A DNA stretch of 7,036 bases from JANNRR01 sp031401675 (GCA_031401675.1 JANNRR010000132.1:1-7036), one strand, 5' to 3'; counted from the first letter of the stretch, positions 1-5,828 are shown. Notes: a model not told the origin generated them from the sequence alone. A program made the numbers and translations.

Positions 1-345
1 GAGCGATCCAGATCGAGGCCTTCACGGTCGAAGATCTGGCTTTGGCGATAAAGCGGCATGTGATCGGCATACTTGCTGACCAGCACATGGGCCAGCAGAC
101 CCGGGCCGGGGCGGCCACGCTCGATAGGGCGCGACGGCAGCGGGACTTGCACGAACCGTTCGCAGCAGGCGCATGTCAGGCGGGGCCGCACGATGCGGTT
201 TACGATGTCGAGCCATTGTCCGCCATTGGTCCGAGGACAATGGCGAGGGGCCGGGGACGTATTCCAGTTCTTCCGTCACGTCTTCGCCGATACGGCGCAG
301 ACGACCGCCGCAGTCGGCGCAGGCACCTGCGCCGGTGGCGCGAGA
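1..345 (-). pseudogene. IS66-family transposase (TnpC) fragment, frameshifted
   Basis: The reverse strand encodes an internal piece of an IS66-type DDE transposase. The zinc-finger region is visible: ACADCGG, then LRRIGEDVTEELEYVPG, then NRIVRPRLTCACCERF. It is followed by the conserved stretch LPSRPIERGRPGPGLLAHVL and VSKYADHMPLYRQSQIFDRE, running off the left edge. The reading is not continuous. The VPG part and the NRIV part lie in different frames, with the shift near 213-250. A second shift, near 327, separates DHPLAPPA from GACADCGG. The N-terminal leucine-zipper region is not recognisable upstream of about 345, and the catalytic part would lie outside the window. This is a dead remnant. 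The family call is by recognition of these motifs; the exact right boundary is uncertain. Confidence 0.85.
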
Positions 346-417
346 GGATGATCAGGCAGAAACAAGGTAATCCTCCCAGAGGTCCAGCGTGACCGTGTCG
401 CGGAGGTTCGCATCTGG

Positions 418-1018
418 TGTAAGCGCCGGAGCAATAATCGGCCACGGTAGCGGCCGGATGACCCTGCTGCGGCCGGCGTAAAAGTCGGCCACTTTTGCCC
501 TTTCTGGCGACAGGGAGGGTGGGGGTATATTCACTGTGGATTTGTATCGGAAGGTCCGTCTGGCCTGCGCGGAAGGGATGAGCGCGCGCGAGGCGGCGCG
601 GCATTTCGGGATTACTCGCGACAGCGTTCGGAAGATGTTGAGCTTCTCGGTTCCGCCGGGGTATCGGCGCAAGGCGCCAGTCAAGCGCCCGAAGCTGGAT
701 GGTTTCACCGAGATCATCGATGCCTGGCTGGCAGAGGATCAGGGTCGGAACCGCAAGCAGCGACATACGGCCAAGCGCGTGCTCGAGCGGCTGCGCGACG
801 AGCACGGGTTCACCGGCGGCTACACGATTATCAAGGACTACCTGCACGATCAGGAGCGGCGGGGGCGCGAGATGTTCGTGCCGCTGGCGCATCCGCCGGG
901 GCATGCCCAGGCCGACTTCGGCGAGGCGGTGATCATCATTGGCGGCGTCGAGCAGAAGGCACACTTCTTTGCCTTCGACCTGCCGCACAGCGACGCCTGT
1001 TACGTCCGCGCCTACCCG
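418..1018 (+). mobile_element. Truncated IS21-family insertion sequence (left end plus 5' part of istA)
   Basis: The left end appears to begin at TGTAAGCGCCGGAGC near 418, since IS21-family elements start with TG. The stretch before istA carries the short repeated subterminal boxes typical of the family: TCGGCCAC occurs at 438-445 and again at about 486-493, with related CGGCCGG boxes between. istA starts at 536. The element stops inside istA at about 1018, where the sequence switches to an unrelated methyltransferase. The rest of istA, all of istB and the right inverted repeat are absent. The element therefore cannot transpose by itself. The left boundary is an inference, because the matching right end is missing. 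Confidence 0.7.
536..1018 (+). pseudogene. istA: istA, IS21-family transposase, 3'-truncated
   Basis: About 161 residues of an IstA transposase remain, against roughly 500 in intact members. A GTG start is preceded by a purine-rich GGGAGGGTGGGGG stretch. The N-terminal helix-turn-helix (about residues 13-36, GMSAREAARHFGITRDSVRK) would bind the element ends. A basic linker (RNRKQRHTAKRV, 71-82) follows, then the start of the rve/DDE catalytic core with the motif HPPGHAQADFGEA. In that motif D127 should be the first catalytic aspartate. Similarity stops after CYVRAYP at residue 161, where the family would go on with the second catalytic aspartate. The frame continues to a stop at 1090, but those residues are junk read from the neighbouring methyltransferase in the wrong frame. 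The protein is certainly inactive. Confidence 0.9.
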
Positions 1019-2009
1019 TGTAGTCGAGCCGACAGCGGGCAACGGCATGCTTCTGATGGAGGCGACGCCTGCCAACGTGCAGGCCAATGAACTGCAGCCG
1101 ACCCGAGTGGCACAACTTCGCGTCGCCCTCGGGTCGGACGCTACCATCACCGAGGCCGACGCTATGACGCAGGAGTTCGCGCCGTTCGATGCCCTCATCG
1201 CCAATCCGCCCTTCGGCAAGGTGACGGATTATGCGACCAAACAGAGCGGCAAATGGCCTCTTGGCGTCACAACAACCAAGGAGGTCGATCACGCCATCGC
1301 ATGGCGGATGCTCGGCAAGATGCCCGATGACGGTCGGGCCGTCCTGATCCTTGGGGGCATCAAGAAGCAGCTTGTCGGCGACGAACAGCAAAAGGCGTAC
1401 CAAGAGCGCGCCAAGACCTCGTTTTTCAAGCAACTCTATGATACATACAACGTGGTGGATCACTTCACCGTGGCGGGTGAACTCTACAACCGGCAGGGCG
1501 CCTCTTGGCCTGTCGACGTGATCGTGATCGACGGCCGGTCCGCATCCTCGCGTGACTACCCGATGAAAACGCCGCCCCTGGTTCTGTCGACCTGGGCCGA
1601 AGTGGGAAGGAAGCTGAACGATGCCCCTGACGTGGACACCTCCGGGCGCGGACCCGATCCTCGCGGCCGTGATCCTGCCAGCACCGGCGAAAATGACGGA
1701 GAAGGAGTACCTCAGCCGACTGGAGGGCCGGATCGGCCAGATGATCTCGGCAACACCGGAGCCGGCCCGGACGCGCCTGCTGGCAATGGCGGAGGCACCA
1801 GGGGCCTCGTACTGGCGGGGCTAGACCCGGATCAGGCGGCCGAGGCAATCGCCCGGGACAGCGAGGCCCTCGTACTGGCGACGACGGCGCTGGTGGAGGT
1901 GTGGCCGGTCCAGGCAACGGCCCCGGTGGACAACCCGAGGAAGCTGGCGGCACTGGCGGAAGTGACACTGGAGACGTTCGTGATGCACCTGGCGCCCCCG
2001 ACGGAGTAA
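1019..2009 (+). pseudogene. DNA adenine methyltransferase domain of a large phage/plasmid polyvalent protein, 5'-truncated
   Basis: From 1020 the frame reads VVEPTAGNG, a motif I for S-adenosylmethionine binding. Further on comes IANPPFGK, with the NPPF catalytic motif of N6-adenine (gamma-type) methyltransferases at 1203-1214. Then come DHAIAWRMLGKMPDDGRAVL and YDTYNVVDHFTVAGELYNRQ, followed by SWPVDVIVIDG. I recognise this arrangement from very large proteins of phages and conjugative elements, in which such a domain precedes a strawberry-notch-type helicase. That link is from memory of the family. There is no start codon belonging to this gene, because its 5' end was replaced by istA. After about 1620 the product becomes a Gly/Pro/Asp-rich linker and ends at TAA 2007-2009 without the helicase. 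A frame change inside the linker is likely. It is a remnant. Confidence 0.75.
1805..1880 (+). repeat. 13-bp direct repeat pair, 63-bp period
   Basis: CCTCGTACTGGCG occurs at 1805-1817 and exactly again at 1868-1880, in the same frame relative to the methyltransferase reading. It gives LVLA twice, 21 codons apart. The pair lies at the place where the coding frame of the linker appears to change. It may mark a local duplication or patched sequence. Confidence 0.7.
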
Positions 2010-2182
2010 GCCCCGAGGCGCGTATTGCCGCAGTTCTGCCGGCGCCCTATCGCTTTGTCAACTTTGACGGGAAAACCATACAGTTCACTGATGGGCTGGA
2101 CCAGTTTCCCGCCTACGGCAGCGATCTGGAAACGGCAATCACAGAACTCAAAAGCCTCTTGGCGACCCAAGCTTGGAAATAG
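1878..2182 (+). pseudogene. Possible continuation of the linker in another frame, unknown product
   Basis: A second frame reads GAGGGVAGPGNGPGGQPEEA here and continues with the same Gly/Pro/Asp composition as the methyltransferase linker. It then turns into a normal-looking segment, APYRFVNFDGKTIQF and DLETAITELKSLLATQAWK, ending with TAG at 2180-2182. No start codon with a convincing ribosome binding site is seen; the first ATG, at 1901, lies inside the low-complexity part. My preferred reading is that this is the true downstream part of the decayed polyvalent protein, shifted by an indel between about 1806 and 1878. The alternative is that the other frame, which ends at 2009, is correct and this one is coincidental. 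I do not recognise the C-terminal segment. Confidence 0.35.
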
Positions 2183-2432
2183 TGTTGACCTTTACCAACG
2201 TCGGAACCCTGTTCTGAATCGGAGAACGTGACGTAGCGTTCGGGCATCTTCTTGGTTTCGTCCCCACTATCTGACTTGCTCTGTCGAACGCAGGAACCTG
2301 TCCGAAATTGAGGGCGCGCGTTGCCCAGCCCTCGTGTCGCCAGCCAGCGCATCCAGTCACATTCGTTTTGGCGGGCTTATTGGCGGGTTAAATCAGTAGA
2401 ATGACATATTATTCAATGATTTCAACGGTTGT
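2183..2432. other. Intergenic stretch between the mobile remnants and tRNA-Ser
   Basis: No coding frame here is convincing. The minus-strand frames over 2113-2360 overlap one another, have no visible ribosome binding site and resemble nothing I know. The base composition changes to clearly more A+T-rich between about 2388 and 2430, next to the tRNA 3' end, as is common at the end of an integrated element. The only structure seen is a short tandem repeat at 2368-2387. Confidence 0.5.
2368..2387. repeat. Two direct copies of TTGGCGGG, 12-bp period
   Basis: TTGGCGGG lies at 2368-2375 and again at 2380-2387, separated by CTTA, and the second copy is followed by the similar TTAA. The pair sits about 45 bp from the tRNA 3' end, where recombinase or excisionase binding sites would lie if an element had integrated. 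Function is not shown. Confidence 0.5.
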
Positions 2433-2522
2433 TGGCGGAGGAGGTGGGATTCGAACCCACGGAACGGTCTCCCGTTCGCTCAGTTAGCAACCGAGTGCTT
2501 TCGGCCTCTCAGCCACTCCTCC
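2433..2522 (-). tRNA. tRNA-Ser (anticodon GCU)
   Basis: Read on the minus strand, this is a complete class II tRNA. The 7-bp acceptor is GGAGGAG (2516-2522) with CTCCTCC (2437-2443), discriminator G is at 2436, and CCA is encoded at 2433-2435. The anticodon stem is CTCGG/CTGAG with loop TTGCTAA; the anticodon GCT (complement of 2486-2488) reads AGU and AGC serine codons. The long variable arm is GAACGG-GAGA-CCGTTC (2462-2477), as expected for serine. The T arm is GTGGG-TTCGAAT-CCCAC (2444-2460). The 3' end points to the block of mobile-element remnants, so it is a candidate attachment site. Confidence 0.97.
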
Positions 2523-2531
2523 GTCGGCTCC

Positions 2532-2560
2532 CATTTAGCGGGGCGGTGCAAGGGGGGCAA
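2532..2560 (-). promoter_or_regulatory. Probable sigma-70-type promoter of tRNA-Ser
   Basis: On the minus strand, TTGCCC (2555-2560) and TAAATG (2532-2537) are separated by exactly 17 bp. The -10 box ends nine bases before the mature 5' end of the tRNA, which leaves room for a start just in front of it. This is a reasonable but computationally untested match. Confidence 0.5.
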
Positions 2561-2633
2561 GAGGGAAAGCCGCACAGGATGGCAACACGCGAACCTGCCC
2601 CCCGGACGTGCCACTCATCGCGGCAAAAGCGCA

Positions 2634-2662
2634 GCGGCGGCACCCTGCAAGAATGCCGCCGC
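2634..2662 (-). terminator. GC-rich hairpin after the small membrane protein gene, possible terminator
   Basis: A perfect 9-bp inverted repeat, GCGGCGGCA (2634-2642) and TGCCGCCGC (2654-2662), encloses an 11-base loop. It begins five bases past the stop codon of the minus-strand gene ending at 2668. On the minus strand it is followed by TGCGCTTTTG, with only four T residues, so it would be a weak intrinsic terminator. Confidence 0.45.
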
Positions 2663-2667
2663 CAGTG

Positions 2668-2844
2668 CTACAGAACCGCCAGCGCCAGATACAACAGCGC
2701 CGACAGCACCATCACCCCCCGCCCGTTCGCCCCCATCGCCGCCGCCAGACACAGCGCGGCGAACAGGATGTTGATGCCCTGCGCACTGGCCAGCCAGTGG
2801 ATCAGGGAAAGCCCGCAGGTCAGTATGAAAGTCAGCCACAGCAT
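2668..2844 (-). CDS. Small hydrophobic membrane protein, 58 residues, unknown function
   Basis: The minus-strand frame starts at ATG (2842-2844) and ends at TAG (2668-2670). A good ribosome binding site, AAAGGAAA, lies 5-7 bases upstream. The product begins MLWLTFILTCGLSLIHWLAS and ends LSALLYLALAVL. It is almost entirely hydrophobic, with three likely short membrane helices at about residues 2-18, 22-38 and 43-58. A GANGRG turn separates the last two. There is no cleavage site typical of a secreted protein. It lies between tRNA-Ser and the divergent HTH-PPR gene and is followed by a hairpin. I do not recognise the family. The combination of a ribosome binding site, coherent hydrophobicity and the downstream hairpin makes it likely real despite its length. 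Confidence 0.7.
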   Translation of the reverse strand: MLWLTFILTCGLSLIHWLASAQGINILFAALCLAAAMGANGRGVMVLSALLYLALAVL

Positions 2845-2891
2845 CGGATTTCCTTTCCGAGTTGCAGCGGGCCCGCCTTGGGTTAAGGTCG

Positions 2892-2901
2892 TGTCGCGAC
2901 A
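2892..2901. promoter_or_regulatory. 10-bp perfect palindrome in the divergent intergenic region, candidate operator
   Basis: TGTCGCGACA is its own reverse complement. It sits in the 121-bp gap between the divergent small membrane protein gene (start at 2844) and the HTH-PPR gene (start at 2966). A dimeric helix-turn-helix regulator, possibly the neighbouring XRE-like protein, could bind it. I see no strong -35/-10 pair in this gap for either gene, so the regulatory role is an inference. Confidence 0.3.
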
Positions 2902-2965
2902 GGGGCATTTTCGCAGATGTCCCTGGCATACACCCGACTACGAAAACTGACGAAATGGACGGAAC

Positions 2966-4591
2966 TTGACGAAACCCGAATCCTTCGGCCGGCGATTTGG
3001 CGCATTGGTAAAGTCCTGCCGTTTGGCAAAGGGATGGAGTCTAGGTCGCCTCGCATATGAGGCATGGGGCCAAGGCAAGACTGACTTTAATGGAAAGGAT
3101 CGGTCCGCCCAGATTGTGCGCGTCGAAAAGGGTAGCGCAGCCAACCCACACGCGACCACGGTCGAAGCCCTCCGTAAGGCTCTGGATATTCCTACCGAAA
3201 CAATTTCCGCCTTGCGCGACGCACCTCAGGCACCCAATCCGGCACTGGCAAACGCCCCCATTGACTTGCCGCCTCGCGAAAAACTTCTGTCGATGAAGGC
3301 CGTGCTCGATGAACTGCTGTCACAGTACCAGGACAATGAGCTTCTTGCCGGCCCAGCCCTGTCCGGCAACTTCCAAAACGTCGCTCCCGAATTGCACCGC
3401 GCTTCGATCGCGGCGGCGCAAGCCCGCCAGGAACTGCGCTATGCGGCAGCCATCGAAGGGTTGTCCGCCGCCATTGCCGCCCACAAGGACCGGGCGAATA
3501 CCGCGCTCGCAACAACCGATGCGCATGCCCGGGCACTGCGACAGCGGGCGCGCTATCATGTCGATAGCGGTGCCTTTCTTGAAGCTGCATCAGATTACCA
3601 TGAGGCGCTGTCCTACATTCCGCCCACTGACAAACAAACGCGGCTGGAATCCTCCAGCGCCGTCTGGTTTGCCGTCGCGAAACAGATGATGCAGCTTGGG
3701 CAATACGCTCCGGCCAGGGCCTGTTTCCACACGGCGCTGACTGCGTTCCAGAACCCGACCGTCCTTGCCTACACCGTCCTCCTCAACTTCGCCCCCGACT
3801 ATGCCACCGGGCGCGCCGTGCTGGACGAGATGATCGCGGCGGGCGTCACCCCCAATGCGGTGACGTGGAGCACCCTCCTCAACCTCGCCCCCGACTATCC
3901 CACCGGGCGCGCCGTGCTGGACGAGATGATCGAGGCGGGCGTCACCCCGAATGCGGTGACATGGAACACCCTCCTCAACCTCGCCCCCGACTATCCCACC
4001 GGGCGCGGCGTGCTGGACGAGATGGTGGGCAAGGGCGTCACCCCGGATGCGGTGACCGCCAGCACGATGGCAAAGCTGGTGCAGACGATGGCCGAAGCCG
4101 ATGCGCTGACCGACGAGATGCTGGGGTATCGGGCCGCCAACCCCGGTTTCTTCAGCACCATCGTCAGCAGGATACATCCGCTGCTGTCGGGTGCCGAGTT
4201 GCTGGGATGGGCCTTCGGCAAGGCCAAAGCCTTCAAGTTCCCGTTTCCTTTTGCAGCCTTTGAACCGGCAATCGTCGGCTACCGCAAGAAACAGCGGTTC
4301 GACGATGCGCTGCGGATCATACTGCCGTTCCCGCATCTGCCGGCTTCGGTTGCCTTCCTGAACGACCCCCGACGCGCCGAACTGGCACGGGTCTACTTTC
4401 AGGCCCGGTTTGACGAGGGCTTCGAATGTCACAATGCCAGTTATGCGCTGGCCAGACTGTTCGCGTACCTGAAAGACCGGCAGGCGACCGTGGAATGGGC
4501 CACAATTGCCCTGACCTATCCCGAACAACACGAAAAACGCCGGGCGGATTTACGGGCAATTATCGCAGCGAACGTTGCGCCGAACCGTTAA
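2966..4591 (+). CDS. XRE-like HTH protein with TPR-like and PPR-like repeats, 541 residues
   Basis: Residues 8-76 resemble an XRE/Cro helix-turn-helix: LVKSCRLAKGWSLGRLAYEA, then QIVRVEKG and TTVEALRKALDIP. A roughly 12-residue insertion lies before the third helix. A linker rich in Pro and Ala follows. Residues about 141-262 are amphipathic helix pairs of TPR type (for example SGAFLEAASDYHEALSYIP). Residues 266-361 are three nearly identical 32-residue repeats, with consensus VTWSTLLNLAPDYPTGRAVL plus DEMIEAGVTPN, like pentatricopeptide repeats. A degenerate fourth continues to about 395. The C-terminal 145 residues look helical again. No signal peptide or membrane segment is seen, so it should be cytoplasmic. 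The TTG start is the first possible one after an in-frame TGA at 2948; a GGACGGA purine stretch precedes it. TTG at 3005 is possible but would remove part of helix 1. The HTH suggests DNA binding and the repeats RNA or protein binding; the actual role is unknown. Confidence 0.88.
   Translation: MTKPESFGRRFGALVKSCRLAKGWSLGRLAYEAWGQGKTDFNGKDRSAQIVRVEKGSAANPHATTVEALRKALDIPTETISALRDAPQAPNPALANAPIDLPPREKLLSMKAVLDELLSQYQDNELLAGPALSGNFQNVAPELHRASIAAAQARQELRYAAAIEGLSAAIAAHKDRANTALATTDAHARALRQRARYHVDSGAFLEAASDYHEALSYIPPTDKQTRLESSSAVWFAVAKQMMQLGQYAPARACFHTALTAFQNPTVLAYTVLLNFAPDYATGRAVLDEMIAAGVTPNAVTWSTLLNLAPDYPTGRAVLDEMIEAGVTPNAVTWNTLLNLAPDYPTGRGVLDEMVGKGVTPDAVTASTMAKLVQTMAEADALTDEMLGYRAANPGFFSTIVSRIHPLLSGAELLGWAFGKAKAFKFPFPFAAFEPAIVGYRKKQRFDDALRIILPFPHLPASVAFLNDPRRAELARVYFQARFDEGFECHNASYALARLFAYLKDRQATVEWATIALTYPEQHEKRRADLRAIIAANVAPNR
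3761..4048 (+). repeat. Three tandem 96-bp repeats encoding PPR-like units
   Basis: Copies at 3761-3856, 3857-3952 and 3953-4048 encode residues 266-297, 298-329 and 330-361. The exact 96-bp period is fixed by the Asn codon AAC at 3785, 3881 and 3977. The second and third copies are nearly identical at the DNA level, and the first differs mainly at its start. The encoded unit aligns with the PPR consensus in the second helix and its end (LDEMxxxGVTPN against FEEMKEKGIKPD). It is three residues shorter in the turn between the helices. Confidence 0.9.
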
Positions 4592-4627
4592 AATTCCCCT
4601 AACGCGACCACCCCAACCCATTGATTC

Positions 4628-4661
4628 AAAACAAATAGCAAAATGTCCCACGCCGGGACAT
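4628..4661 (-). terminator. Intrinsic terminator of ychF
   Basis: Ten bases past the ychF stop, on the minus strand, is a perfect 7-bp stem, ATGTCCC/GGGACAT (4655-4661 with 4643-4649), with a five-base loop. It is followed by TTTTGCTATTTGTTTT. On the plus strand no T run follows the hairpin, so it should act mainly on ychF. It lies in the 79-bp convergent gap with the HTH-PPR gene. Confidence 0.75.
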
Positions 4662-4670
4662 CCCCCAACC

Positions 4671-5768
4671 TCACCCGCTGAACAGGAAATGCAGCACATC
4701 GCCGTCCCGGACCTCGTAGGTCTTGCCCTCGATGCGGAACTTGCCCGCCAGCTTGGCCCCGGCCTCGCCGTTGCCGGCAATATAATCGTCGTACCCGACC
4801 GTCTCGGACCGGATGAAGCCGCGCTCGAAGTCGCCGTGGATGACCCCGGCCGCCTGCGGCGCCAGCGTGCCCTTCGGGATCGTCCAGGCGCGGGCTTCCT
4901 TCGGCCCGACGGTAAAATAGGTCTGCAGCCCCAGCAGCTGATACCCCGCCCGGATCAGCCGGTTCAGCCCGGCCTCGTGCAGGCCCAGCTCCTCCAGGAA
5001 CAGCAGCGCCTCGTCGGGCTCCAGCTGGCTGATCTCTTCCTCGATCCGGGCGGAAATTACCACCGACGCCGCCCCCTGCCCCGCTGCCATTGCCGCCACC
5101 TTGTCCGACAGCGCATTACCAGCCCCCGCCGCCGCCTCCTCGACATTGCAGACGAACAGCACCGGCTTGGCGGTCAAGAGCTGCAGCAGAACCCAGGCGC
5201 GGCGATCCTCCTCTGCCACCTTGACGGTACGGGCCGGGCGGCCCTGTTCGATGGCGGCCAGCGCGGCGCGCAGCAGACGGTCCTGATCCAGGCTTTCCTT
5301 GTCGCCGCCCTTGATCTTGCGCGCCAGATTGGCCAGCCGCCGCTCGATGGACTCGAGATCGGCCAGCATCAGTTCGGTCTCGATGGTCTCGGCATCGGCC
5401 AGGGGATCGATCCGGCCCTCGACATGGGTGATGTCGACATCAACGAAACAGCGCAGCACGTGGGCGATGGCATCGCACTCGCGGATGTTGGCGAGGAACT
5501 GGTTGCCCAGACCCTCGCCCTTGGAGGCACCACGCACGAGGCCGGCAATATCCACGAACGTCATCCGGGTCGGAATGATCTGCTTTGACTGCGCAATCGC
5601 CGCCAACCGCTCCAGCCGCGCGTCCGGCACCGCCACCTCGCCGACATTCGGCTCGATGGTGCAGAACGGAAAGTTCGCCGCCTGCGCCGCCGCCGTCCGG
5701 GTCAGCGCGTTGAACAGGGTGGATTTGCCCACGTTCGGCATGCCCACGATGCCCATCCTGAATCCCAT
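4671..5768 (-). CDS. ychF: Redox-regulated ATPase YchF (Obg-family P-loop protein)
   Basis: This 365-residue protein is of normal length for YchF. It binds and hydrolyses ATP rather than GTP and associates with ribosomes; in other bacteria it is linked to translation and oxidative-stress response. The G1 P-loop GMPNVGKST is at residues 9-17. G3 appears as FVDIAGLVRGASKGEGLGNQ. The G4 position reads CNVEE, the NxxE variant that replaces NKxD and gives ATP preference. The C-terminal TGS domain ends YEVRDGDVLHFLFSG. The start MGFRMGIVG at 5768 fits the family. An ATG directly before it at 5771 is also possible, since the ribosome binding site GGAGAG lies 5 bases before that one and 8 before this one. 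The frame stays open upstream to 5828, but that extension is not family-like. It is convergent with the HTH-PPR gene and divergent from the VOC genes. Confidence 0.97.
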   Translation of the reverse strand: MGFRMGIVGMPNVGKSTLFNALTRTAAAQAANFPFCTIEPNVGEVAVPDARLERLAAIAQSKQIIPTRMTFVDIAGLVRGASKGEGLGNQFLANIRECDAIAHVLRCFVDVDITHVEGRIDPLADAETIETELMLADLESIERRLANLARKIKGGDKESLDQDRLLRAALAAIEQGRPARTVKVAEEDRRAWVLLQLLTAKPVLFVCNVEEAAAGAGNALSDKVAAMAAGQGAASVVISARIEEEISQLEPDEALLFLEELGLHEAGLNRLIRAGYQLLGLQTYFTVGPKEARAWTIPKGTLAPQAAGVIHGDFERGFIRSETVGYDDYIAGNGEAGAKLAGKFRIEGKTYEVRDGDVLHFLFSG

Positions 5769-5799
5769 CATCCGCTCTCCGCTAGCCGCATTCGCGCCG

Positions 5800-5828
5800 C
5801 TTTTAGGCACGCGCCTCCACCAACGCAA
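5800..5828 (-). promoter_or_regulatory. Probable sigma-70-type promoter of ychF
   Basis: On the minus strand, TTGCGT (5823-5828) and TAAAAG (5800-5805) are separated by 17 bp, about 30 bases before the ychF start. Position and spacing fit a housekeeping promoter. Confidence 0.5.

Noticed and set aside
352..717. Minus-strand frame of 121 residues ending DLWEDYLVSA
   Set aside because: It is antisense to the start of istA and crosses the presumed IS21 end, so it is not a coherent gene.
200..1219. Minus-strand open frame of 339 residues
   Set aside because: It runs antisense through istA and the methyltransferase remnant, both recognisable on the plus strand; only its last part overlaps the IS66 remnant, in the wrong frame.
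1621..1824. Plus-strand frame MPLTWTPPG..., 67 residues
   Set aside because: It overlaps the methyltransferase linker in another frame, has no clear ribosome binding site and no recognisable domain; I could not choose it over the linker frame.
2113..2360. Two overlapping minus-strand frames of 79 and 70 residues
   Set aside because: They exclude each other, lack ribosome binding sites and have no recognisable motif.
2429..2950. Plus-strand frame beginning LAEEVGFEPTERSPVRS, 173 residues
   Set aside because: Its first part is the antisense of tRNA-Ser, a well-known false gene, and the rest is antisense to the small membrane protein gene.
3761..4048. The 96-bp tandem repeats as a CRISPR array or a non-coding satellite
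   Set aside because: The units are contiguous without spacers, are an exact multiple of three and lie in frame inside a long coding region.
3590..4531. Minus-strand frame of 313 residues with internal repeats
   Set aside because: The repeats are simply the complement of the PPR-like units; high GC leaves the opposite strand open.
4575..5588. Plus-strand frame of 337 residues
   Set aside because: It is antisense to ychF, whose motifs are unmistakable.
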